Part shown: in pieces, positions 15,563-22,740 of the stretch
Position numbering within the stretch: position 1 is the stretch's first letter
How the letters are laid out: each line of letters begins with the position of its first letter
Source: Nitrospinota bacterium
GTDB lineage: Bacteria; Nitrospinota; Nitrospinia; Nitrospinales; VA-1
Direction: 5' to 3'
Assembly: GCA_009873655.1 (NCBI GenBank)
Contig: WAIB01000013.1
Span: 1-59,024 of the forward strand
Length of the DNA stretch: 59,024 nt
Notes under the pieces: generated by a model
Database searches by the model: none
Seen by the model: only the letters and a program-made list of their open reading frames with translations
What the model was told of the DNA's origin: nothing
Position numbers and translations under genes: made by a program

Positions 15563-16851
15563 TTGAATCTGTTTTTTTTCTTGTTTTGGCATTAAGAGGG
15601 TTTACAGATACCCCGGGACATAAGCCCCCGAAAATTCGATTCCCCTTTTTAATATTTATTTTTATTGCCGTCAGTTCCTGTTCCCAGATTTATTCCAAGG
15701 TGGGAGGGGACTTTAAGGGTCCGCCGGAAGAATTAAAAAGTCAGCTCACTCCAATCGCAAAAAAATTAATCGAATCGGCCTATGCAGATATCGACCCCTC
15801 CCGGCTGGTGGATTTCCATACTCATATCCTTGGGTTGGGAAATTCCAATTCGGGAATTTTTATCAATCCCGCAATGCAATCCCCGGCCAATCCCATTCGC
15901 TATTTCAGGTTTCAGGCTTTTAAAAATGCATCCGGTATTTATAAAAATGATTCGGGGGACCAGGATTATATTTCTCGATTGCTCGGGCTCATCCATAACC
16001 TGCCGGAGCGGGGGCGATTTATGATCCTGGGTTTCGATAAAAATTATCGTCCCGATGGCCAAGAAGATTTAAAGCAGACTGAATTTTATATTCCAAATGA
16101 GTATATTTTTTCACTTGTAGAAAAAAACCCGAACATTTTCCTTCCCATGATCTCAGTGAATCCCTACAGGGAAGACGCGCTCAAAAAACTCGAAGAATGG
16201 AATAAAAAGGGAGCGCGGTTTATCAAATGGCTTCCAAATGCCATGGGTATCGACCCTTCCGATCCCGGAATTGATAAATATTATTCGAAAGTAAAACAAT
16301 TAAACATGGTTTTGCTCGTTCATGTTGGAGCAGAAGGAGCGGTGCACACCGGGGAAGGCGAAAAGTTGGGCAACCCGCTGTTGTTACGTCGTCCCCTTGA
16401 CCAGGGGGTAAAAGTGATCATGGCGCATTGCGCGAGCAGGGGAACCAACCTGGACCTTGACGAACCTTTGAACGGCGAGGTTTCTAATTTCGATTTGTTT
16501 ATGAGGATGATGAATGAAAAGCGTTATGAAGGGTTTTTGTTTGGAGAGATTTCCGGTTTGACACAAAACAACCGCTTTAATGGGCCCCTGCAAACCTTGT
16601 TAAAGAAAAAAGAGTGGCATTCGCGGCTGGTTAATGGAAGTGATTATCCTTTACCCGCATTGAATATTGTTATCCGGACGGAAGCTTTGGTTAAAGCCGG
16701 GTTGTTAACCCATGAAGAGAAACAGGCCATGGATCTTATTTATAGATACAACCCGCTTTTGTTCGATTTTGTTTTAAAACGAACGGTACGGCATCCGGAA
16801 ACGGGAGAAAAGCTTCCTGCTTCCATTTTTATGATTCCGAATGGTTTTTAA
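15559..16851 (+). CDS. Exported amidohydrolase-family lipoprotein
   Basis: The 430-aa protein has an N-terminal hydrophobic segment ending in a lipobox (FLIFIFIAVSSCSQ, Cys near residue 41) and an amidohydrolase-2/TIM-barrel metal motif, DFHTHILGLG. Later motifs include FIKWLPNAMGIDPSD, MVLLVHVGAEGA, KVIMAHCASRG and NGSDYPLP, supplying the usual His and Asp ligands. The substrate is unknown. The start overlaps the ATPase stop (TTGA at 15559-15562). A later start closer to the signal peptide is possible. Confidence 0.75.
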   Translation: MIESVFFLVLALRGFTDTPGHKPPKIRFPFLIFIFIAVSSCSQIYSKVGGDFKGPPEELKSQLTPIAKKLIESAYADIDPSRLVDFHTHILGLGNSNSGIFINPAMQSPANPIRYFRFQAFKNASGIYKNDSGDQDYISRLLGLIHNLPERGRFMILGFDKNYRPDGQEDLKQTEFYIPNEYIFSLVEKNPNIFLPMISVNPYREDALKKLEEWNKKGARFIKWLPNAMGIDPSDPGIDKYYSKVKQLNMVLLVHVGAEGAVHTGEGEKLGNPLLLRRPLDQGVKVIMAHCASRGTNLDLDEPLNGEVSNFDLFMRMMNEKRYEGFLFGEISGLTQNNRFNGPLQTLLKKKEWHSRLVNGSDYPLPALNIVIRTEALVKAGLLTHEEKQAMDLIYRYNPLLFDFVLKRTVRHPETGEKLPASIFMIPNGF

Positions 16852-16885
16852 GGTTGATTATGTTATCTGAAAGGAAAAGAGGGGC

Positions 16886-16923
16886 ACGTGGGAGGCGACC
16901 CCTCCTGGATTAGCCTCCCACGT
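16886..16923. terminator. Strong hairpin downstream of the amidohydrolase gene
   Basis: ACGTGGGAGGC and GCCTCCCACGT form a perfect 11-bp inverted repeat around a 16-nt loop, 34 bp after the stop codon. No T-tract follows, so it may act as a 3'-end stabiliser or a Rho-associated terminator. The rest of 16924-17040 shows no gene. Confidence 0.55.
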
Positions 16924-17040
16924 ATTGGGAAATTTCAATTTATTGTCTACTCAACCTTGGTGGAGGATTAGGAGTCAGCCAGTAATTGAAATATCCCTTT
17001 ATGCTGTTGCTTCGCAATTAACTTACGGCTATTCTTAACT

Positions 17041-17235
17041 TTAAGTATCGGAAGAAAGGTTTTCATCGTCAAAATCGACAACTTCAGGTTTTTTTTGTTT
17101 GCCTTTCTTGCCTTTACCTCTGATGGGTTCCCCCATCTTAAAAAATGAATTCCAATAATCTTTACTCAGCTTCTTACTGGAAAGGACTTTTTTTACTTTT
17201 CCTGTTTTATCCAATATTTTTACTTCGTGAAACAT
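17041..17235 (-). CDS. Small basic protein, paralogue of the 54.3-kb zinc-finger protein
   Basis: The ATG at 17233-17235 has a good GGAG RBS and gives 64 aa beginning MFHEVKILDKTGKVKKVLS. The first 33 residues align with the N-terminus of the protein at 54294-54596 (both have D-K-x-G-K-x-K-K-V-L). The rest is a Lys/Gly-rich stretch and an acidic tail (VDFDDENLSSD). The longer reading from 17340 lacks a better RBS. I do not recognise the family. Confidence 0.6.
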   Translation of the reverse strand: MFHEVKILDKTGKVKKVLSSKKLSKDYWNSFFKMGEPIRGKGKKGKQKKPEVVDFDDENLSSDT

Positions 17236-17453
17236 ACTGTGCTCCAAAACTTGAAGGCCTGTTCGGACTCCCAAATTGGGGCGCTCGGTCATGTTTCCTG
17301 AAGAACACCGAACAATTCGGGTTCGATCCGCTTGGGCCAATTGAAAATTTTTTCGTGGATCTCCTAATAAAAATTGAATCCCTTTAAAAGGATGTCAAGG
17401 CACTGATCCAGAATCATTTCCCAAGCCTTATGACGTCTTATCGGAGGAACGTT

Positions 17454-18272
17454 TTGAAACAATTAGCGATATTTTTATATTTGGGCCTTTTTTTCACCTT
17501 TTTTGGCTGTGAGCGGAAAATGAAGGAACACCCGCTTCCTGAGAGCTTGAAAAAGGAATTTGCCCGCAAAAGTGACCCAAATGCCCATAAAAACGATGTT
17601 TCAGGCACTATCTCCATGTCGCCTGAAGTCCGGGCGACCATCCACCCCAGTGCGGGATTGTTCCTATTTGCCCGCCCCCGGGGAGTCGAATCAGGGCCCC
17701 CTTTGGCGGTCAGGAAACACGGAATATTCGATTTTCCGTTCGAATTTGAGATCGGACAGCTCAATACGATGATGGAAGGAAGTGTTTTTGAGGGAAACCT
17801 GACCCTGACCGCACGGCTGGACCAGGATGGAAACAGGAAATCCAGTCCCGGTGACATTGAGGGGAAAGTTGATGTCCAGGCCGGTGATAAAAAAGTAAAG
17901 CTGGTTCTGGATAAGGTGGTTGAAGGCGAATCCCTAAATATCCAGGGAACGGTGCGGATAAGTGAAGGGCTCAAAAATAAAATGCCCGAGAACCCGACTC
18001 TGTTTTTATTCGTGAGGAGCCTGGATGTGAAGCGCGGTCCGCCGCTGGCCGTTCAAAGACTTCCCCAAATTGAGATGCCCTTTAAATTTTTATTAGGCCC
18101 GCAGGATATCATGATTCCCGGCACGCCCTTCGACGGACCCATGCTGTTGACAGGAAGAATCGATGCAGATGGCGATGCCCGTGTCGGCCCCGGCGATATT
18201 GAAGGATTTGTAAAAGTAAAACCGGGAGACAAAAACGTAGAGTTATTCCTCAACCATTTAACGGAAGGGTAA
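17454..18272 (+). CDS. Lipoprotein with two CcmI-C-terminal-like domains
   Basis: TTG 17454 is preferred: GGAGG at 17443-17447 precedes it, and it yields an ideal lipoprotein signal (MKQLAIFLYLGLFFTFFGC). Two tandem domains follow (about residues 50-150 and 155-270). Each has the pattern LF-F-R, GPPLAV, a-MPF-F, and a-R-D-DG-----PGDIEG. This matches the periplasmic C-terminal domain of the cytochrome c maturation protein CcmI/CycH. A role in haem or apocytochrome handling is plausible. The duplication and the absence of the CcmI membrane and TPR regions are unusual. Confidence 0.7.
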   Translation: MKQLAIFLYLGLFFTFFGCERKMKEHPLPESLKKEFARKSDPNAHKNDVSGTISMSPEVRATIHPSAGLFLFARPRGVESGPPLAVRKHGIFDFPFEFEIGQLNTMMEGSVFEGNLTLTARLDQDGNRKSSPGDIEGKVDVQAGDKKVKLVLDKVVEGESLNIQGTVRISEGLKNKMPENPTLFLFVRSLDVKRGPPLAVQRLPQIEMPFKFLLGPQDIMIPGTPFDGPMLLTGRIDADGDARVGPGDIEGFVKVKPGDKNVELFLNHLTEG

Positions 18273-18277
18273 AGCTT

Positions 18278-19825
18278 TTACATTTTTCGCCACCAGAATG
18301 CGCCAATGCAAGTTGCAAACAGGCAGGCCCAACTGAACACATCGCCATTGAGACTGTAAAAAGTTTTCTTCTCCGTTGCCGGGGCGATCAGGGTTATACG
18401 AAAGTCTTCAACAAACAAATCCGTTTCATCACGCAGTTTTCCTGTGGCTTCTATCGTTCCAGATATTCCCGTGTTAGCGGCGCGAACCAGTGGCACCCGG
18501 TTTTCCACCGCTCGCAGGGCGCCCATGCTCATATGCTGGTACGAGGCGGCACTTTTTCCGAACCACGCATCGTTGGTGATATTCACTAAAAAGTTGGCGC
18601 CATTTTTTACCGCCTGCCGGATCAAATCAGGAAATATCAATTCATAACAAATGGACACCCCCGCTTTATTACCTGCGGCGTCCATCACGGTGGCTTCCGT
18701 TCCACGGCCGAAGTCGCCAATCATTACCACCAGTTTCTCGATGAAAAATAAAATATTTCGAAAAGGAACGAATTCACCAAAGGGCACAAGGTGCATTTTG
18801 TCGTAGCGGCTCAAAGTTTCTCCCGATCCCGATACCAGGTACGCACTGTTGAAATGGATTTTTTCGTTGTCTTTATTTTTCCGGTGCGGACTGCCAAATA
18901 AAATCGGAATTTTAATTTCGCGGGCAAGGTTTCTCAGCGATTCGGTCTGGTCCTCGTCTTCTTCAAAATAAAAAGGCGTTGCTGTTTCAGGCCAGATTAT
19001 AAGGGAAGGATTTTCTTCGGCGGCTTTTAATGTCAAATCCTTATACTTTTTTATAACCTTGTTTTGATAGATCGGATTCCATTTCATGAATTGTTCTACA
19101 TTTCCCTGGATCAATCCCATTTTCATATGCGGCCTGTTGGAAGTGGAAGCAAGAGTTTCTTTCCAGAAAATGGTTCCATAAACAAGCCACAGGGAAAAAA
19201 TGAAGAGCGTCACCGATAAAATCCTCCATCCCGTTTTTACCTCGAAGGGATCCTGGTGCTGGTCCCGCCAACATTTCCAGGATAGATAGAGTCCGCTGTT
19301 GACCATGATGATGAGCCAGGAGATACCATAAACTCCTGTCCATTCCGCGATTTGGATCACCGGTAGATTCTGGAATTGGGAATAACCCAAACCCAACCAG
19401 GAAAACCCGTATTCGGAATGAGTGGAACGCAGATATTCAAGGGCCGTCCATAATACCGGGGCAAAGATAAAAAAATGATTGCGGTTTTCACCGCTCACTC
19501 TTCTCAGCAAATAGCAAAAAAGAGCGAGGATCAAAGATAAATAGGCCGACAAAAGACCGAGAACCGCATAGCTCAAAATCCAATGCAGGTTGCCATAATT
19601 GATGAGGGTATTGTTGATCCAGTTCAATCCCCAGTTATAAAAAACCATTCCCGTTACAAACCCCAGTAAAGCCGCCCTTTGCGGCGTTTCGTTTTCCATC
19701 GCAAAAAACAAGGGGATCCATGCCACCCAGGCCAAAACCTCGAGATTGTACTCGGGAAAGGTCAGAGTCAGCATGATTCCGCTTAACGCGGCCAAAAGAA
19801 GGGATTTAATATCTAGGTATTTCAA
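18278..19825 (-). CDS. lnt: Apolipoprotein N-acyltransferase
   Basis: Lnt adds the third acyl chain to lipoproteins in the inner membrane. The 515-aa protein has about six N-terminal transmembrane helices (residues about 8-210) and a periplasmic nitrilase domain with the catalytic triad: Glu in IIWPETATPFYF, Lys in YDKMHLVPFGEFVPF and Cys in AGVSICYELIFPDL. A C-terminal hydrophobic segment completes the family layout. It converges with the CcmI-like gene, leaving 5 bp between stops. Confidence 0.95.
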   Translation of the reverse strand: MKYLDIKSLLLAALSGIMLTLTFPEYNLEVLAWVAWIPLFFAMENETPQRAALLGFVTGMVFYNWGLNWINNTLINYGNLHWILSYAVLGLLSAYLSLILALFCYLLRRVSGENRNHFFIFAPVLWTALEYLRSTHSEYGFSWLGLGYSQFQNLPVIQIAEWTGVYGISWLIIMVNSGLYLSWKCWRDQHQDPFEVKTGWRILSVTLFIFSLWLVYGTIFWKETLASTSNRPHMKMGLIQGNVEQFMKWNPIYQNKVIKKYKDLTLKAAEENPSLIIWPETATPFYFEEDEDQTESLRNLAREIKIPILFGSPHRKNKDNEKIHFNSAYLVSGSGETLSRYDKMHLVPFGEFVPFRNILFFIEKLVVMIGDFGRGTEATVMDAAGNKAGVSICYELIFPDLIRQAVKNGANFLVNITNDAWFGKSAASYQHMSMGALRAVENRVPLVRAANTGISGTIEATGKLRDETDLFVEDFRITLIAPATEKKTFYSLNGDVFSWACLFATCIGAFWWRKM

Positions 19826-19898
19826 GTAGAGTGGTTTACAATATTTGGTGGATTACAGTGCTCAAATTTGAAATATTCCCGGGTTCTGGAGATCCAAT

Positions 19899-19926
19899 TT
19901 GACTATTAAAGGATAGCCCGTATCAA
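19899..19926 (+). promoter_or_regulatory. Sigma-70-type promoter for the BFD-like gene
   Basis: TTGACT (19899-19904) and TATCAA (19921-19926) are separated by 16 bp. The short leader before TTG 19950 contains CCCG and CGGG arms (about 19917-19936) that could pair and may be an operator or hairpin. Confidence 0.45.
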
Positions 19927-19949
19927 TCATAGCGGGAACTATATATATT

Positions 19950-20195
19950 TTGGAAACAAAAAAACAATTAATTGATAGCTTTAAAAAGGTATGCCTTTGC
20001 CGCAGTATCAAAGCCGGCACCATTATGGCCGCGATTCAGGAAGGGACTTTGACTTTTGAGGCATTGAGAAGAAAAATTGGCGTTGGCACGGGAAACTGCA
20101 AAGCCAAAAGATGCCGACCCAATATAGAAAAAAGAATCAAGGAACACAAAGAAAGTCTTGCGGCCAGCTCTGAATCCGGCAGCCCGCCTTGCTGA
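19950..20195 (+). CDS. BFD-like (2Fe-2S)-binding protein
   Basis: The 81-aa product has the bacterioferritin-associated ferredoxin pattern: CLC near residues 15-17, then GTIMAAIQEGTLTFEALRRKIGVGTG and a distal Cys pair (CKAKRC, about 49-54). Four cysteines in this arrangement bind a [2Fe-2S] cluster. The distal C-x4-C spacing differs from the usual C-x2-C, so cluster binding needs caution. The start is TTG 19950 with a weak RBS. It converges with the aminotransferase gene. Confidence 0.65.
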   Translation: METKKQLIDSFKKVCLCRSIKAGTIMAAIQEGTLTFEALRRKIGVGTGNCKAKRCRPNIEKRIKEHKESLAASSESGSPPC

Positions 20196-20218
20196 TAATA
20201 ATCCTGATAGCAGGTTGA

Positions 20219-21415
20219 TTACCCTAACAGCTCTACGGCTTCTTTAATTCGCCTGACGCCTTCCTCAATTTTATCAAGAGAAGTTGCAAAAGACATTCGC
20301 GCATTTGCATCTGCGCCGAAGGCGATACCGGGAACAATGGCCACTTTCTTTTCCGTTAAAAGAAACTCCGTAAAGTCCAACGACCCCTGAAGCTGCTTTC
20401 CGCTACGATCTTTCTTTCCATAGAGACTGGAGAAATCCGGAAAAGAGTAAAACGAGCCATTGGGTCGTCGGCAGGCGACTCCGGGGATGGCTGCCAATTG
20501 ATCGACCATAATATTCCTTCGCTTTTCAAATTCGCGCACCATTTCCAAGACATCGTCATGCGGCCCCGTCAGGGCTTCAACACTCGCAGCCTGGGAAATG
20601 GAACAGGGGCCTGATGTGCTTTGCCCTTGCAGCTTTTGCACTTTTTTGACAATTTCCGCATCGGTAGCGATGTAGCCGATTCTCCAGCCGGTCATGGCGT
20701 AGCATTTTGAAACACCATTTATCACGACGCAATTTTTCTGAGCTTCCTTGCTTAACGAGGCGATACTCGTATGACGGTATCCATCGAATACAATCCACTC
20801 GTAGATTTCGTCGCTGATCATTAACAGATTATTTTCCAAAGCGCATTCGGCAATCGCTTCCAATTCCGATTTTTCGTATGCAAACCCCGTGGGATTGCTC
20901 GGAGTGTTGATCAATACAGCGCGTGTATTTGGAGTCAGAGCATCTTTTAACTGGTCTACCGTGATTTTGAAATTGTTGCTCGCATCCGTGTCTATGATGA
21001 CGGGTTTCGCTCCAGATAAAACCACCATCTCGGGAAACGAAACCCAGTAAGGCGCGGGGATGATGACCTCGTCACCCTCTTCCCACAAGGCTTGCGCCAG
21101 GTTATAGAAAGAATGTTTGGCTCCGCATGAAACCAGAATCTGGCTTCTATCGTATTCCAAATCATTATCCCTTTTCATTTTGGTAATGATCGCATCTTTT
21201 AATTCATTGGTTCCCCCAACAGGAGTGTAATGCGTATCGTTTGCTTCAATGGCTTTGATGGCAGCCTGTTTAATCCGGTCGGGAGTGTTGAAGTCGGGTT
21301 CGCCCGCACCGAAACCAATGACATCTTCACCCTGGGCTTTCAGTTCTTTGGCTTTGGCATCGATCGCCAAAGTCATGGATGGTTTTACTTGCTGAATACG
21401 ATGAGAAAATTTCAT
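20219..21415 (-). CDS. aspC: Aspartate aminotransferase, class I (PLP-dependent)
   Basis: The 398-aa protein matches Ib-type aspartate transaminases: VIGFGAGEPDFNTPDRIK, HYTPVGGTNELKDAI, APYWVSFPEMV, NTPSNPTGFAYEK and the PLP-lysine segment NGVSKCYAMTGWRIGYIA. The C-terminal ARMSFATSLDKIEEGVRRI is also typical. The enzyme interconverts aspartate/2-oxoglutarate and oxaloacetate/glutamate in the cytosol. Its ATG overlaps the coaD stop by 4 bp, so the two are coupled in the order coaD-aspC. Confidence 0.93.
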   Translation of the reverse strand: MKFSHRIQQVKPSMTLAIDAKAKELKAQGEDVIGFGAGEPDFNTPDRIKQAAIKAIEANDTHYTPVGGTNELKDAIITKMKRDNDLEYDRSQILVSCGAKHSFYNLAQALWEEGDEVIIPAPYWVSFPEMVVLSGAKPVIIDTDASNNFKITVDQLKDALTPNTRAVLINTPSNPTGFAYEKSELEAIAECALENNLLMISDEIYEWIVFDGYRHTSIASLSKEAQKNCVVINGVSKCYAMTGWRIGYIATDAEIVKKVQKLQGQSTSGPCSISQAASVEALTGPHDDVLEMVREFEKRRNIMVDQLAAIPGVACRRPNGSFYSFPDFSSLYGKKDRSGKQLQGSLDFTEFLLTEKKVAIVPGIAFGADANARMSFATSLDKIEEGVRRIKEAVELLG

Positions 21416-21897
21416 TTGAACTTTTTCTTTAATTCTTTAAAAACATTTTTAGGAACAAGCTTGGAAACGTCGCCACCATGGCGAGCGGTTTCTTTAACCA
21501 GGTTGGAACTTAAAAAAGAAAATTCCTGACTTGGAATCATGAACAGCGTTTCTATTTTTTCATCCAGAGTCCTATTCATCAAGCCCATTTGTAGTTCAAA
21601 TTCAAAATCACTTATGGCTCTCAATCCTTTGATGACCACCGTTGCTTTTTGGCTATGAGCCAGACTGATCAGTAAATTATCAAAGGACACGACTTCTATA
21701 TTTTTCAGATTTTTTGTTGCATCCTTTATAAATTCAACCCGGTTTTCCAGAGAAAATAAAGGCCCCTTTTTAGGATTCAAAGCAACCGCAACGATCAACT
21801 GGTCAAAAATTTTAAGTGCCCGACGCATGATATCGATATGACCAAAAGTTACCGGGTCAAAAGTACCAGGATAAAGGGCCATGCTTTTTTTTTTCAT
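21412..21897 (-). CDS. coaD: Phosphopantetheine adenylyltransferase
   Basis: CoaD makes dephospho-CoA from 4'-phosphopantetheine and ATP. The 161-aa protein shows ALYPGTFDPVTFGHIDIMRRA with the nucleotidyl-transferase T/HxGH motif, VIKGLRAISDFEFELQMGLMNR, and SSNLVKETARHGGDVSKLVP near the C-terminus. Length and motifs are complete. Confidence 0.96.
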   Translation of the reverse strand: MKKKSMALYPGTFDPVTFGHIDIMRRALKIFDQLIVAVALNPKKGPLFSLENRVEFIKDATKNLKNIEVVSFDNLLISLAHSQKATVVIKGLRAISDFEFELQMGLMNRTLDEKIETLFMIPSQEFSFLSSNLVKETARHGGDVSKLVPKNVFKELKKKFK

Positions 21898-22295
21898 TTA
21901 TATTCCCCGAGAAAAGGGAAGATTATAGCTCTAAATAATTTTTTGGCAAATTTTTAGAAAATTAATTTTGCAAGGGCTCCCTTTTTTAATTTTTTTTTGA
22001 AAAAAAAAGAAAATTTTGGGAATTTTTCCGGGAGGTAAAAAATTTTTTTTATAAAAAAAAAAGCAGCGAAACCAATTGATTTTTCATGACTTTTTTAATT
22101 TTTTGATAAATTTTCCAAAAAAGGAAATCGAATGTAAATATGAGCGGGCCCGTCCAAACCATAGAAAAGCTTTTATTTGTAAAGGTTTACGGCGACAAAA
22201 TATTTTTTTTTGAAAAAAAAATTTTTGGTGAAATTTTTCGATTTTAACCCCATATTTTAAGGGAGAATTTTAATTTTTTTATCCCTGATATTTCC
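21898..22295. other. A/T-tract-rich region upstream of the nxr promoter
   Basis: The region is packed with homopolymer A and T runs of 5-10 bases in near-palindromic pairs, for example around 21992-22015 and 22203-22226. No homopolymer density like this occurs elsewhere in the window. Such phased tracts usually bend DNA and can act as UP elements. One 35-codon ORF (ATG 22140, ending near 22247) is open but has no good RBS and is not called as a gene. Confidence 0.6.
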
Positions 22296-22324
22296 TTGAC
22301 ATTTTGCTTGAAATTCCATATAAA
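22296..22324 (+). promoter_or_regulatory. Near-consensus sigma-70 promoter of the nxr operon
   Basis: A perfect -35 (TTGACA, 22296-22301) and TATAAA (22319-22324) are separated by exactly 17 bp. The predicted start near 22331 leaves an untranslated leader of about 410 nt before nxrA. Strong constitutive transcription is expected for this major enzyme. The A/T tracts upstream may boost it further. Confidence 0.75.
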
Positions 22325-22495
22325 AGGGCCACATATAGAGAAAAGGTAACAAAATTTATTCGATATTCAGGGCATAAAAAATGGGAATTTTCAGGAGTAT
22401 TCGCCTCTTATTATTTTGACGAAACGTAAGCGAGTTTTCCTGGGGTAGCGTGTACGACTCTCGTTTTTTAGAGGTCTGTTTCGACGCCATTGGAT

Positions 22496-22508
22496 GCGGG
22501 TTTCCCGC
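22496..22508 (+). promoter_or_regulatory. Possible attenuator hairpin in the nxr leader
   Basis: GCGGG-ttt-CCCGC is a tight hairpin about 165 nt into the predicted leader. A T-rich run (TTTTATTTTTTTC, 22517-22529) starts eight bases later. The layout resembles a leaky terminator or attenuator. A second stem (GGGGAA with TTCCCC, about 22619-22645) lies closer to nxrA. Confidence 0.35.
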
Positions 22509-22740
22509 GTTTAGCATTTTATTTTTTTCATGTTTGTTGCATGTTGTTTGATAGTTGGAAAAAGTTCTAAAAGCAGTAAGTTTCAGAAGTATTTTTAGAG
22601 TTGTTTTTAGGTTTAATTGGGGGAAGGGATTTTTCAATTTCCCCGGAAGAAGTTCAGCAGTAGTTGTGTGAAGTAGTTGTGAAAATGGGTTCGGATTTTA
22701 CCGGGCTCAAAATTTCCAAGTTTCACAAGGAGGTTTGTAT

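Noticed and set aside
22140-22247. 35-codon ORF in the nxr upstream region
   Set aside because: It spans the A/T tracts, its residues follow the homopolymer runs (Phe/Lys), and no good RBS sits in front.
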